Shown here piece by piece: positions 17,437 through 26,385 of a stretch of 64,000 nt of DNA. Source of the DNA: Caballeronia mineralivorans PML1(12) (lineage in GTDB: Bacteria > Pseudomonadota > Gammaproteobacteria > Burkholderiales > Burkholderiaceae). Every line of letters starts with the position of its first letter. Within the stretch, counting starts at the first letter, position 1. The notes below the pieces were generated by a model. That model searched no databases and had not been told where the DNA came from. It saw only the letters and a program-made list of their open reading frames with translations. The stretch lies in NCBI RefSeq assembly GCF_001028175.1, contig NZ_AEJF01000078.1, forward strand, positions 1-64,000. The letters are read 5' to 3'. A program made the translations under genes and the position numbers.

Positions 17437-18956
17437 GCGGCCTTCCCCAGCGTTGACGGCGATGCACCGAGAGCCGCGCTCATCACGCGTTCTTCGTTTG
17501 CGTCGGCGCGCGCGATGTCGGCGCTGATGCGGCCTTCATGCATCACGAGAATGCGATCGGCCATACCGAGCACTTCGGGCAGCTCACTGGAAATCATCAG
17601 GACCGCCATGCCTTCACGCACCAGTTCCGCTAGCGTGCGGTACACCTCCGCCTTGGCGCCGACGTCGATGCCGCGCGTCGGTTCGTCGATGATCAGCACT
17701 TTAGGCCCTGTGGCAAGCCACTTTCCGAGCACGACCTTCTGCTGATTGCCGCCTGACAGCGTGCCCACGGGGGCGTCGAGATCGCTCGCTTTAAGTCGCA
17801 AGCGGCGGCCCCAGTCGGCGGCAAGCGTGTTTTCACTGCGTGACGATATCAACCCATGTTTGACGAGGCGTCCGAGCACCGTCAGCGACGCATTGCGCGC
17901 AATGCTCAGTTCCAGCGCGAGACCTTGTGCACGCCGATCCTCGGGCACCAGCGCGAGCCCGGCGCGAACTGCCGCTTGCGGCCGGCCGAGTTGCAAGGGC
18001 TTGCCCGCGATACTGACTTCACCCGCATCCACAGGATCGATACCGAAGATCGCGCGCGCCACTTCGCTGCGACCCGCGCCAACGAGCCCCGCCAACGCTA
18101 CGATCTCGCCCGCGCGGACCTCGAACGAAACGTTCTTGAACACGCCATCGCGCGTCAGGCCACGGACTGAAAGACGTACCTCGCCGGGCGCAACATCTGC
18201 TTTCGGATAGAAGGTATCGAGATCGCGCCCGACCATCTTGCTCACGATCGAATCGATAGTCATGTCCGCGGTCATTGCGTCGAAGACCTTCAGGCCATCG
18301 CGCATGATCGTCAAACGTTGCGTCAGCGCGAACACTTCGTCCAGCCGGTGCGTGATGAAGAGGATGGCGGCATTGCGTTCACGCAATGAGCGCACGATCG
18401 CGAACAGGCGTTCGACTTCGGTCAGCGACAACGCCGCCGTCGGCTCATCCATGATCAGCACATTCGCGTTCAGCGACAGCGCTTTGGCAATCTCCACCAC
18501 TTGCTGATCCGCGATGGACAAGCCGCGCACCAGACGCTCCGCACGCAGATTGACACCCAGCGATTGCAGCAGCGTATCCACCTCGCGATTCATTTCGTCG
18601 TAGCGAATCCGGCCGAGCCGGTCGCGCGGCTGACGTCCCATGTAGATGTTTTCCGCAATGGACAGGTCCGCGAACAACGTGGGTTCCTGATAGATCACGG
18701 CGAGACCGGCGTCGCGTGCCTCGGCGGGATTCGCAAAGATACGAGCCTGTCCATCGACGAGCAATTCGCCCGAGTCCGGCTGATAGACACCCGCGAGCAG
18801 CTTGACCAGGGTCGACTTGCCCGCTCCGTTTTCACCGAGCAACGCATGCACTTCACCCGGCCATAACGCGAGGCTGCCGTCACCGAGCGCACGCACGCGG
18901 CCGAACGACTTGCTCGCGTGCCTTAGCTCCAGCCGAGGCGGATTGTTAATGCCCAT
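17433..18956 (-). CDS. rhaT: Rhamnose ABC transporter ATPase (double NBD)
   Basis: This 507-residue protein contains two ABC nucleotide-binding domains in tandem, as in RbsA-type CUT2 systems. The first has Walker [10 protein letters not shown], signature [15 protein letters not shown] and Walker [11 protein letters not shown]. The second has the degenerate Walker [10 protein letters not shown] and signature LSGGNQQKV. The frame is open to 19061, but ATG at 18956 ([18 protein letters not shown]) follows AAGGAG and marks the true start. It energises import of L-rhamnose. The name follows the Rhizobium rhaT ATPase, not the E. coli proton symporter of the same symbol. Confidence 0.92.
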   Translation of the reverse strand: MGINNPPRLELRHASKSFGRVRALGDGSLALWPGEVHALLGENGAGKSTLVKLLAGVYQPDSGELLVDGQARIFANPAEARDAGLAVIYQEPTLFADLSIAENIYMGRQPRDRLGRIRYDEMNREVDTLLQSLGVNLRAERLVRGLSIADQQVVEIAKALSLNANVLIMDEPTAALSLTEVERLFAIVRSLRERNAAILFITHRLDEVFALTQRLTIMRDGLKVFDAMTADMTIDSIVSKMVGRDLDTFYPKADVAPGEVRLSVRGLTRDGVFKNVSFEVRAGEIVALAGLVGAGRSEVARAIFGIDPVDAGEVSIAGKPLQLGRPQAAVRAGLALVPEDRRAQGLALELSIARNASLTVLGRLVKHGLISSRSENTLAADWGRRLRLKASDLDAPVGTLSGGNQQKVVLGKWLATGPKVLIIDEPTRGIDVGAKAEVYRTLAELVREGMAVLMISSELPEVLGMADRILVMHEGRISADIARADANEERVMSAALGASPSTLGKAA

Positions 18957-18967
18957 TCCTGTCTCCT

Positions 18968-19864
18968 TCAGATGCGATAGATCCGCTCTGCGTTGCTTAT
19001 GAAAAGCGCATGTTTTTCTGTACCGCTCAAGTCTTCTACGATGGACGCATACGCGTTCCACAAGCCTTCATAGGTCGCGAACAACCGGTCGACCGGGAAG
19101 TTCGACGCGAACATCGAGCGGTCGCAGCCGAACGCATCGATGGTCTCCAGCACATACGGACGAAAACTCTCGACGCTCCACTGGTGATCGAACATGGCAA
19201 GGCCGCTGATCTTCACCGCCACATTCGGACACGCAGCGAGTGCACGCAAACCGTCGCGCCATGCACGAAAACCCTCGACCGACGAACGGTCCACAAACAT
19301 GCCCGCATGATTCACGATGAACTGCGTGTCGGGATGCTCTTGTGCAAGTGCAACCGCTTCATTCATCTGCGACGGGTAAAGTTGAAGATCGAACGACAGC
19401 GAATACTTCTTCAGCAACGCAAAGTTCTGGCGCCATTGCGGTTCACGCATGTAGTGCCGGCCCACGTAGTCATAGAGTGGATTGGCGTGCACATTGAGGA
19501 TTTGCCGGATGCCTCGCGTGTTGGCGAACGCAGCATGTCCTTCGAGCACTTCATGCACCTTGTCCGCCGATGCCGATAAATCCGCACCCGCCACAATCGC
19601 ATTCGGCATGCCGTGGCCTTCGTTATCGGCGACGTGTTGCAGCCAGCGCGTTTCTTCCACCGGATCGGCGGGATCGTGATTGGCATCCACATGCACGAGC
19701 TTCAACACCTGCACCGGCTCGGCATCGCGCAGCAAATCGCCGATCAGATAGTCATGTTTCAGACCACGCGCATCGCCGACAAACGACGTACCCGGGTTCG
19801 CCAGCCACGGATAGTGATGCGTCTTCAAATCCCAAAGGTGAATATGCGGATCGACAACCTGCAT
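18968..19864 (-). CDS. Amidohydrolase-family lactonase, probable L-rhamnono-lactonase
   Basis: The 298-residue protein starts [10 protein letters not shown], with the metal-binding His-x-His at 7-9, then has [19 protein letters not shown] and [10 protein letters not shown], with Asp and His ligands typical of the amidohydrolase 2 family. Relatives open L-rhamnono- or L-fucono-1,4-lactone. In the non-phosphorylating rhamnose pathway it would hydrolyse the lactone formed by rhamnose 1-dehydrogenase (LRA2 step). It lies between rhaM and the ABC ATPase in one operon. Substrate is inferred from the neighbours. Confidence 0.85.
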   Translation of the reverse strand: MQVVDPHIHLWDLKTHHYPWLANPGTSFVGDARGLKHDYLIGDLLRDAEPVQVLKLVHVDANHDPADPVEETRWLQHVADNEGHGMPNAIVAGADLSASADKVHEVLEGHAAFANTRGIRQILNVHANPLYDYVGRHYMREPQWRQNFALLKKYSLSFDLQLYPSQMNEAVALAQEHPDTQFIVNHAGMFVDRSSVEGFRAWRDGLRALAACPNVAVKISGLAMFDHQWSVESFRPYVLETIDAFGCDRSMFASNFPVDRLFATYEGLWNAYASIVEDLSGTEKHALFISNAERIYRI

Positions 19865-19896
19865 GGATATGTCCTCGTGCCGCCAAATCTAAAAAA

Positions 19897-20211
19897 TCAG
19901 GGAAGATGGAAAACCGGCGCGAGCGCGTATTGCACCGGCGAGCGGTCAGGGTTCGTTTCCATCAGGTCGGTCATGCTGTCCCACCATTTGCGCATGATGG
20001 GCAGATCGGGCAAGGCGTCCATGGTGTGATCGCGCTCACGCTTAAGCGTGGCGAACAGGTGCCCGCTGGTTTCGTCAAGGAAAATCCAGTAATCGCGGAT
20101 CCCGGCGTTGCGTAACGCCTCGGCCAGCTCGGGCCAGAGATCGCGATGACGCCGCTCGTATTCAGCGCGCTGGCCCGGTTTGAGGGTCATCCTGAACGCA
20201 ATCGTCTCCAT
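19897..20211 (-). CDS. rhaM: L-rhamnose mutarotase
   Basis: The 104-residue product matches the small RhaM dimeric alpha/beta-barrel family: AFRMTLKPGQRAEYERRH with a conserved His, RDYWIFLDETSGHLFATLKRE, and the Trp-Trp pair in MRKWWDSMTDLM. It interconverts alpha and beta rhamnopyranose in the cytoplasm so that uptake and dehydrogenation can use either anomer. It is the first gene of the ABC operon, starting about 60 bases after the predicted transcription start. Length and motifs are typical. Confidence 0.95.
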   Translation of the reverse strand: METIAFRMTLKPGQRAEYERRHRDLWPELAEALRNAGIRDYWIFLDETSGHLFATLKRERDHTMDALPDLPIMRKWWDSMTDLMETNPDRSPVQYALAPVFHLP

Positions 20212-20246
20212 TGCGGCTTGCCTTTTATAGGTGTTGAACCGGTTGA

Positions 20247-20280
20247 GTCGTAGTTAGACTCACGGCTTTTGCGCTACGAC
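20247..20280. promoter_or_regulatory. Inverted repeat GTCGTAG-N20-CTACGAC, candidate operator
   Basis: Two perfect 7-bp arms face each other in the rhaM/LysR intergenic region. The right arm touches the predicted -10 box of the rhaM promoter. This placement suits a rhamnose-responsive regulator, perhaps the adjacent LysR protein. Binding is inferred only. Confidence 0.4.
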
Positions 20281-20308
20281 TATAGTTCGCCTACTGATAA
20301 CATGACAA
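20279..20308 (-). promoter_or_regulatory. Predicted sigma70 promoter of the rhaM operon
   Basis: On the minus strand TTGTCA (20308-20303) and TATAGT (20284-20279) are separated by 18 bases. The -10 lies 68 bases before the rhaM ATG. The same TATAGT-containing 10-mer CTATAGTTCG recurs in the promoter of the second rhamnose operon. Confidence 0.5.
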
Positions 20309-20370
20309 TCCGAAGTGAGGATCAGCCGATCGCAAAACCGAATCGCTTAATGGACACACGAGGACGCCCG

Positions 20371-21321
20371 ATGAACCAGAACGTCTCCCAGATTGCCCTC
20401 GTCAACCGCCTGAAATTCAAGCATCTGGCGCTGCTTGTCGCCCTCGACGACGCCCGCAACCTGCACCAGGCCGCCGAGGCCATCAACGTCGCACAACCCA
20501 GCGCCAGCCGGATGCTCAGCGACATAGAAGAAGCGTTCGGCTTCCTGCTGTTCGAGCGCAACGCACGCGGCATGCAGCCCACGCCGCTCGGCGTCGCCAC
20601 GCTCGCTTACGCGCGCCGGTCGCTGGCCGACCTCACGCGCTTCGCCGCCGATCTCGAAAGCAAGCGGCGCGGCGGTCATGGCCAACTGACCATCGGCGCG
20701 ATCATGGGCGCCGCGCCCGACGTGCTCGCCATGGCCATCGCCGAACTCAAAAGCGAGCGGCCATTGCTCAACGTGCGCATTCTTGGCGAAACCAGCGACC
20801 AGGTAGTGCAATTGCTGCACCGCCGGGAAGTGGATCTCGCGCTCGGCCGTCTCACCACGCCGCTCCAGCACAACGACTTTGACTTCGAACCGCTTTCGCG
20901 CGAGGCCATGCGGCTGGTCGTGCGCGCCGCGCATCCCCTCGCCCATGAAACCTCGCTCTCGCTCGACGCGCTGATCTCCTGGCCCTGGATCCTGCAACCG
21001 ATCACCAGCCCGGCGCGCGCGTTGTTCGAAGACGAGCTCGCTCGGGCAGGACTCGCCTCGCCGTCCAATGTGGTCGAATGCGCGTCGATCTTCGCCACGC
21101 TTCAGCTGCTTCAAAACAGCGACGCGGTCGCCATGCTGCCGGAATCCGTCGTGCGCGATTATCTGCGCGCGCAATTGCTGATCGAACTGCCCATCGAGAT
21201 CGGCAAAAGTCTCTCGGGCTTCGGCTTGCTGCGGCGCAAACATGAAACGCTCAGCGAGCCCGCCGAATACTGCATCGCGTTGCTGCGCAAATACTCGGCC
21301 AGTTCGTTCACTGAAGGTTGA
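20371..21321 (+). CDS. LysR-family regulator of the rhamnose locus
   Basis: The 316-residue transcription factor has the N-terminal winged helix-turn-helix (LKFKHLALLVALDDARNLHQAAEAINVAQPSASRMLSDIEEAFG, about residues 12-55) and a LysR effector domain with GAIMGAAPDVLA. The frame is open to 20269, but ATG at 20371 has CGAGGA upstream and fits the family N-terminus. It is divergent from rhaM and convergent, by a 14-base overlap, with the rhamnose dehydrogenase gene. It therefore most likely controls both operons. Members close to it (GalR/GbpR-like) respond to sugars or sugar acids. Confidence 0.9.
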   Translation: MNQNVSQIALVNRLKFKHLALLVALDDARNLHQAAEAINVAQPSASRMLSDIEEAFGFLLFERNARGMQPTPLGVATLAYARRSLADLTRFAADLESKRRGGHGQLTIGAIMGAAPDVLAMAIAELKSERPLLNVRILGETSDQVVQLLHRREVDLALGRLTTPLQHNDFDFEPLSREAMRLVVRAAHPLAHETSLSLDALISWPWILQPITSPARALFEDELARAGLASPSNVVECASIFATLQLLQNSDAVAMLPESVVRDYLRAQLLIELPIEIGKSLSGFGLLRRKHETLSEPAEYCIALLRKYSASSFTEG

Positions 21322-22090
21322 CGAACAGGCCGCCATCCACGAGGAGCGACGCGCCCGTCACATATCGCGCGCGGTTCGATGCAAGGAACGTCACGCACTG
21401 CGCGACGTCGTCGGGCTCACCCAGGCGTCCCAGCGGAATGCGTTTTTCGAAGTACGCGCGTTTTTCCGTGTCGGCGAGATCTTCCGCGTTTAGGTCCGTC
21501 GCGATGGTGCCGGGCATCACCGAATTGCAACGGATGCCGTAAGGTCCCAGCGCGATCGCGCACGACTGCATCAGCGAATGAACGCCCGCTTTGGTCGGCG
21601 TGTAATGCGTCTGCATGGCGCCGCCGACGAGCGCACTGATCGAACTGGTCGCGACAATCGCACCGCCGGTTCCCTGCAATTTCATCTGGTTCGCGACAGC
21701 CTGGGTCACATAAAACGCGCCGTTCAGATTCACACCGACGGTGGCTTCGTACACCGACGCCGGCATGTCGAGGAACGTGTGGAATGGACAGATGCCGGCG
21801 TTGCTGGCGAGGACATCGACATGGCCGAACGCGTCCACCGCCTGCTTCACGAGTTCCAGTCCCGTTTCACGCTGAGCGACGTTCCCTTCGACCGCGATCA
21901 CCCGGCGGCCAAGCGTTTCTATCTCGTCGACCACTTCCTCCACCGCCGACAAGCGTCCGTACGAGCGGTCGTTGTCGCCCCAATAGTTGAGCACGACGTC
22001 CGCGCCTTCCTTCGCACAAGCCACGGCGATCGCACGGCCAATGCCTCGCGATGCGCCAGTGACGATCACCACTTTGTTGTCGAGCAGCAC
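21308..22090 (-). CDS. L-rhamnose 1-dehydrogenase (SDR)
   Basis: The 260-residue short-chain dehydrogenase has the cofactor motif TGASRGIG at 11-18, the NAGICPFHTFLDMP segment, catalytic Ser in SSISALVGGAMQTHYTPTKAG with Tyr-x3-Lys, and the tail GASLLVDGGLFVNLQ. These phrases are characteristic of the LRA1-type enzyme, which oxidises L-rhamnose to L-rhamnono-1,4-lactone with NAD(P)+. The longest frame starts further upstream, but GTG at 22090 (MLLDNKVVIVTG) follows a GAGG site and matches the family. It is the last gene of the SDR-MFS-dehydratase-dehydrogenase operon, seven bases after the dehydratase stop. Confidence 0.9.
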   Translation of the reverse strand: MLLDNKVVIVTGASRGIGRAIAVACAKEGADVVLNYWGDNDRSYGRLSAVEEVVDEIETLGRRVIAVEGNVAQRETGLELVKQAVDAFGHVDVLASNAGICPFHTFLDMPASVYEATVGVNLNGAFYVTQAVANQMKLQGTGGAIVATSSISALVGGAMQTHYTPTKAGVHSLMQSCAIALGPYGIRCNSVMPGTIATDLNAEDLADTEKRAYFEKRIPLGRLGEPDDVAQCVTFLASNRARYVTGASLLVDGGLFVNLQ

Positions 22091-22097
22091 GATAACC

Positions 22098-23276
22098 TCA
22101 ATGTGTATAAGGACGCACAAGGGTGCATTCAGGATTGAGCCGCACGCCGAAGCCCGGCGTCTCCGGCACCTTCATCCGGCCATTTACAGGCACGGGTTCG
22201 TCGAGCAGCAGCGGGTTGAACATCGGCACCACTTCGTCGGCTTTCGGCGCCATCATCAGGAATTCCGCGAACGGCGAGTTGTGCCGCGTCACCACGAAGT
22301 GATAGCTATAAACCGATGAACCATGTGGCACGACAAGCACGTTATGGGCATCGGCGAGCGCGGATATCTTAATCAGTTCCGTGATGCCGCCGCACCAGCC
22401 CACATCCGGCTGAACCAGATCGGCACAGCCCATTTCGAACAGCATGCGGAAACCCCAGCGCGTGGCTTCATGTTCGCCGGTCGTCACCATCATGCCGCGC
22501 GGCACCGAGCGCCGCAGTTCGGCGTAACCCCAATAGTCGTCGGGCGGCAACGCTTCTTCGAGCCACTTCAGACCATGCTCCTTCGCCGCATGCGCGAGAC
22601 GCGTTGCGTAGTTCAGGTCGAGGCTCATCCAGCAGTCGAACATCAGCCAGAAATCGTCGCCTACCTTGGCGCGCATATCGGCGAGCTTCGCGATGTTCTT
22701 CGCGAGCCCTTCCTCACCTTCAGCCGGTCCATGCTGCAACGGCATCTTGCCACCGATAAAACCCATCTCCTTCGCCAGATCGGGACGTGCACCGGTCGCA
22801 TAGAACTGCAGCTCGTCGCGTACAGGGCCGCCTAACAGATGAAACACCGGTTCCTTGCGCACCTTCGCGAGCAGGTCCCACAACGCGAGATCGACACCCG
22901 AGATCGCATTCAGCACAATGCCTTTGCGCCCGTAATAGAGTGTGGCGAAATACATCTGGTCCCACATCTTTTCAATGTCGGTCACACGCTGCCCTTCGAG
23001 AAACCGCGCCAGATGTTTCTCCACGATAAAAGCGCCAATCTCACCGCCCGTGGTCACCGCGAAGCCGACCGTCCCGTCGCTCGCTTCAATTTCAACGACA
23101 AGCGAACCGAGCACATTGATGCCGAACGACTGACGGCTTTGCCGATACTCGGGGTAACGCGCCATTGGCGTGGAGATATGGTCGTCGATCCAGTGATCGG
23201 CGCCCTGATCGTGATAATCGGCGCCGCCGCCGCGAACGGTGAACGCACGAACGTGACGAATAGTGGGCATGGACAT
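22098..23276 (-). CDS. rhmD: L-rhamnonate dehydratase (enolase superfamily)
   Basis: A 392-residue enolase-superfamily acid-sugar dehydratase. The capping N-terminus contains [19 protein letters not shown], a rhamnonate dehydratase hallmark. The barrel shows metal ligands in [21 protein letters not shown] and [12 protein letters not shown], and the catalytic His region [11 protein letters not shown]. It removes water from L-rhamnonate to give 2-keto-3-deoxy-L-rhamnonate (LRA3 step). It lies in the second rhamnose operon with its supplier and user enzymes. Length is typical for the family. Confidence 0.95.
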   Translation of the reverse strand: MSMPTIRHVRAFTVRGGGADYHDQGADHWIDDHISTPMARYPEYRQSRQSFGINVLGSLVVEIEASDGTVGFAVTTGGEIGAFIVEKHLARFLEGQRVTDIEKMWDQMYFATLYYGRKGIVLNAISGVDLALWDLLAKVRKEPVFHLLGGPVRDELQFYATGARPDLAKEMGFIGGKMPLQHGPAEGEEGLAKNIAKLADMRAKVGDDFWLMFDCWMSLDLNYATRLAHAAKEHGLKWLEEALPPDDYWGYAELRRSVPRGMMVTTGEHEATRWGFRMLFEMGCADLVQPDVGWCGGITELIKISALADAHNVLVVPHGSSVYSYHFVVTRHNSPFAEFLMMAPKADEVVPMFNPLLLDEPVPVNGRMKVPETPGFGVRLNPECTLVRPYTH

Positions 23277-23312
23277 GATCGGACTCCGTAGTGGTTCTGG
23301 TGGTTCTAATGT

Positions 23313-24632
23313 TCAGGACACTTTGGCGCGCTCGCCATGCGTATAAGCAGATATCCGCGCAGGCCGCACGAACACGATGATCGCGATCGCGGCGAGCACG
23401 GCAACGAGCCCGAGCAATACAAGGCCGGCACTCGTCGATGTATAGAAACGCTCGGCGCTCGTGCGCACCATCGGCGCTACGAAACCACCGAGGCTACCTA
23501 GCGAATTGATCAGCGCGATGGTTCCGGCCGCGGCTGCGCCAGTGAGGTAATGCGTGGGAAAGGTCCAGAACAGCGGTTGCGCTGCAATCAGACCGCTGGC
23601 CGCGAAGCACAACGCGATCAGTGAGACCATCGGTTGCCCCGCGAGACCTGACACCGCAATACCCGCGCCGGCGACGACCAGCGTCGCCACGGCGAGCCAT
23701 CGATGCTGACCAAAACGATCGGCATAACGCGGCACCGTCCATGTAACGAGCACCGCGCATAACCAGGGGATGGCCGTGACGAAACCGACCTTTGCACCCA
23801 CATTCGCTCCAAGCAATGCAGCCACTTGTTGCGGCAGATAAAAGATCACGCCGTAAACAGACATCTGGATCAGGAAATACACCGCCGACAAGATCAGCAC
23901 ACGCGGATCGATCAACGCTGCCAGCACGCTGCGCGGTCCATGCTCCGACGCAGCGTGTGCGTCCTGAGCGAGCCGCGAGAGCAGCAGGTCACGTTGTGTA
24001 GCATCGAGCCAGCGCGCCTTGGAGGGATCATTGTCGAGATACCAGAACGCCCATACGCCGACTACGGAAGCGAGACAACCCTCCACCAGGAAGAGCCATT
24101 GCCAGCCCGCGAAACCGAGCGCGCCATGCAGGTCGAGCAAGGCGCCGGACAGCGGACTGCCGAAGATGAACGCGAGCGGCGCGCCGAAATAGAACACGCC
24201 TAGCGCTCTCGCCCGCGCCGATTGTGGAAACCAGCGCGTGAGGTAATAGACGATGCCGGGAAAGAACCCTGCTTCGGCGACGCCGAGCGCGAAGCGCAGC
24301 ACGTAGAACGTCGTGGCCGTATGCGCGAACGCCATCGCCGCCGATACAAGCCCCCACGTCACCATGATCCGGCACATCCAGAGCTTCGCACCCACGCGAT
24401 GCAGCAGCAAGTTGCTCGGCACTTCGAAGAGTGCATAGCCCACGAAAAATACGCCCGCGCCGAACGCAAAGGCTGCATTCGACAGGCCCGTATCGTGCTG
24501 CAACGCTTTCTGAGCAAAGCCAATATTGGCTCGGTCGAGAAACGCCAGCATGTACATCAACAGCAGGAACGGCAGCAGACGACGCATCACGCGAGCGGTG
24601 ACGGCGTCCTCCGCAGTAGCGTGATCGCTCAT
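23313..24632 (-). CDS. MFS carrier, anion:cation symporter type, rhamnose operon
   Basis: The 439-residue protein has 12 predicted membrane helices and ACS-family features: RRLLPFLLLMYMLAFLDRANIGFAQ at the N-terminus, EVPSNLLLHRVGAKLWM, and GVAEAGFFPGIVYYLTRWFP. Such carriers take up sugar acids such as gluconate, galactarate or tartrate with protons. In this operon L-rhamnonate (or its lactone or keto acid) is a more likely substrate than rhamnose itself, which has its own ABC system. That reading is inference. Confidence 0.88.
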   Translation of the reverse strand: MSDHATAEDAVTARVMRRLLPFLLLMYMLAFLDRANIGFAQKALQHDTGLSNAAFAFGAGVFFVGYALFEVPSNLLLHRVGAKLWMCRIMVTWGLVSAAMAFAHTATTFYVLRFALGVAEAGFFPGIVYYLTRWFPQSARARALGVFYFGAPLAFIFGSPLSGALLDLHGALGFAGWQWLFLVEGCLASVVGVWAFWYLDNDPSKARWLDATQRDLLLSRLAQDAHAASEHGPRSVLAALIDPRVLILSAVYFLIQMSVYGVIFYLPQQVAALLGANVGAKVGFVTAIPWLCAVLVTWTVPRYADRFGQHRWLAVATLVVAGAGIAVSGLAGQPMVSLIALCFAASGLIAAQPLFWTFPTHYLTGAAAAGTIALINSLGSLGGFVAPMVRTSAERFYTSTSAGLVLLGLVAVLAAIAIIVFVRPARISAYTHGERAKVS

Positions 24633-24694
24633 GCGTGTCTCCGGATATTTTTATGTCGCGGGCGGGATCCGCGGAATCGTTTCAGCTGGCAGCT

Positions 24695-25447
24695 TCAGTA
24701 CGTCGCGCGGCCACCGGACAGATCGAACACGGACGCCGTGCTGAACGCGCAATCTTCCGAGCTGAGCCACAGGATCAGCGATGCTGCTTCTTCCGGCAGA
24801 AGGAAGCGGTTCATCGGAATCTTGGAAAGCATGTAGTCAATATGCTGCTGCGACATGGAATCGAAAATCTCGGTCTTCGCTGCAGCCGGCGTCACCGCAT
24901 TGACCAGGATGCCGCGCGTGGCGAGCTCCTTGCCCAATGACTTCGTGAGGCCGATCAGGCCGGCTTTCGAGGCGCTATAGTGCGACGCATTCGGATTGCC
25001 TTCCTTGCCCGCCACCGACGCAATATTCACGATCCGTCCGTAACCTTCCTTCAACATATGCGGCACCACAGCACGGCACGTGAGATATGGCCCGATCAGG
25101 TTCACGTCGATCACACGGCGCCATACGTCCGGCGCCAGCTCCCAGGTCGTGCCGTTGCCGCCGGTGATACCCGCACAGTTGATCAGCACGTCAATCTTTC
25201 GATGCGCTTCCAGCGTCGCCTGCGCCGCCTGTTCAACCGACGCTTCCTCGGTCAGCTCGACTACGGCGACGCTGACCTTGCCAGCCTTCGCGAGTTCGCC
25301 GCGCGCGCGTTCGAGGCGTTCTGCATCGATGTCCCACAGCGCGACTTCAGCACCTGAGCCCAGCGCTCGTTGCGCCACCGCATAACCAATACCGCGCGCG
25401 CCGCCGGTGATCACCACGGTTCGTCCGGCCAGATCGATCTGGTTCAT
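24695..25447 (-). CDS. SDR, probable 2-keto-3-deoxy-L-rhamnonate 4-dehydrogenase
   Basis: The 250-residue short-chain dehydrogenase has TGGARGIGYAVA at 14-25, INCAGITG, and the active-site set IASVAGKEG...YSASKAG. The phrase VTPAAAKTEIFDSMSQQHIDYMLSKIPMNRFL resembles enzymes acting on 2-keto-3-deoxy-L-rhamnonate or -fuconate (LRA5 type). It would oxidise C4 to give 2,4-diketo-3-deoxy-L-rhamnonate. It is the first gene of its operon, with a good promoter 60-90 bases upstream. The exact substrate is inferred from its partners. Confidence 0.82.
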   Translation of the reverse strand: MNQIDLAGRTVVITGGARGIGYAVAQRALGSGAEVALWDIDAERLERARGELAKAGKVSVAVVELTEEASVEQAAQATLEAHRKIDVLINCAGITGGNGTTWELAPDVWRRVIDVNLIGPYLTCRAVVPHMLKEGYGRIVNIASVAGKEGNPNASHYSASKAGLIGLTKSLGKELATRGILVNAVTPAAAKTEIFDSMSQQHIDYMLSKIPMNRFLLPEEAASLILWLSSEDCAFSTASVFDLSGGRATY

Positions 25448-25510
25448 CGTGTCTCCTTGTCTTTAGGATAATTGTTGATTCGGCGCCTGCTTCATGCCGC
25501 TAATGAACGA

Positions 25511-25539
25511 ACTATAGGGGCGCTCTCATAGCAAAACAA
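25511..25539 (-). promoter_or_regulatory. Predicted sigma70 promoter of the second rhamnose operon
   Basis: On the minus strand TTGTTT (25539-25534) and TATAGT (25516-25511) are separated by 17 bases. The -10 is 64 bases before the SDR start. The decamer CTATAGTTCG around the -10 is shared with the rhaM promoter region. Confidence 0.55.
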
Positions 25540-25730
25540 TCCGACTATTCGATGGTCCGATAGCAAAAGTGAATCGGAAGCGGCTAGAGGGACTATTCGG
25601 GTTCGGGTATAGCCGGATGACAGCTGACAACGTTAAGCGGCAAGCTTGGTGAATCGGTCGTTCTTGCCACTTTGGCCCTTTCGGGCACGCGGCTTGCTGT
25701 GACCGGTAAGCCCATCGATTCAGGGGGACC

Positions 25731-25811
25731 ATGGAAATCACATCACGAATGATGCCTCCCAGAAGTATCGTCACCACCATGCTGGTAACCCGCTATGCGG
25801 ATTTCATCTGA
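25731..25811 (+). CDS. Possible 26-residue leader peptide
   Basis: An ATG preceded by GGGGGA opens 26 codons (MEITSRMMPPRSIVTTMLVTR...) that end 11 bases before the next gene. No similarity is recognised. It may be a small membrane-proximal leader or chance. Confidence 0.2.
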   Translation: MEITSRMMPPRSIVTTMLVTRYADFI

Positions 25812-25822
25812 CGGAGAACGCT

Positions 25823-26101
25823 ATGGAACCTGTTTCACACGGAATCATTTTCTGGCTGATCATTGGCGGAATTGCCGGCGCGCTCGCTGGCCGGATCGTC
25901 GATGGCGGCGGCTTTGGGATCATTGTTGACATCATCGTCGGCATTGTCGGCGCGTTCATCGGCGGATGGCTGGGTGGCGTTCTCGGCATCCATCTAGGCG
26001 GCGGCATCATTGGTTCGCTGATTACTGCGCTGATCGGCGCCGTGATCCTGCTAGTCATTCTGCGGCTGTTTAGCCGCGGGCGCGCCGGGCCAACGGTCTA
26101 A
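25823..26101 (+). CDS. GlsB/YeaQ/YmgE-family small membrane protein
   Basis: The 92-residue protein is almost wholly hydrophobic, with three Gly-rich membrane helices: IIFWLIIGGIAGALAGRIV, IIVDIIVGIVGAFIGGWLGGVLG and IIGSLITALIGAVILLVILRLF. This is the transglycosylase-associated/GlsB stress-protein family of the inner membrane, often induced in stationary phase or by acid; its biochemical role is unknown. GGAG lies seven bases before the ATG. A strong terminator follows, so it is probably monocistronic. Confidence 0.92.
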   Translation: MEPVSHGIIFWLIIGGIAGALAGRIVDGGGFGIIVDIIVGIVGAFIGGWLGGVLGIHLGGGIIGSLITALIGAVILLVILRLFSRGRAGPTV

Positions 26102-26137
26102 TCGTACCGGGCGGCGACACGCCGCATTTCGTTTGAT

Positions 26138-26175
26138 AAAAATCCCGCGCGAGGCAAGCCTCGCGCGGGATTTTT
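26138..26175 (+). terminator. Rho-independent terminator of the GlsB-type gene
   Basis: A perfect 17-bp stem (AAAAATCCCGCGCGAGG / CCTCGCGCGGGATTTTT) with loop CAAG is followed by CTTTA. The A-tract on the left side makes it usable in both directions. Confidence 0.93.
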
Positions 26176-26385
26176 CTTTAGCGGATTCTAAATTTTTTCC
26201 AATGTAAGGCATCCTGACTAGCCCTAAGCTTCAACACCAATAGTTCAGAAACGCGCGATCTGTCATGCTCGGTACACCCATTCCCTTACGCCTTATCAAG
26301 GCAACGCCAAGCCTGTCTTGACGCTGGGCTGGTACATTCCAGTGTCGAAATCAAATCTGAAAACAGAATAATCGAATCGAGATTC

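Larger units (their letters stand above)
25448..25822. other. 375-base divergent intergenic region
   Basis: This stretch separates the leftward rhamnose operon from the rightward GlsB-type gene. It contains the predicted SDR promoter (25511-25539), a direct repeat ATAGCAAAA at 25528-25536 and 25560-25568, and a possible 26-codon leader frame at 25731-25811. I see no full gene. Confidence 0.5.
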
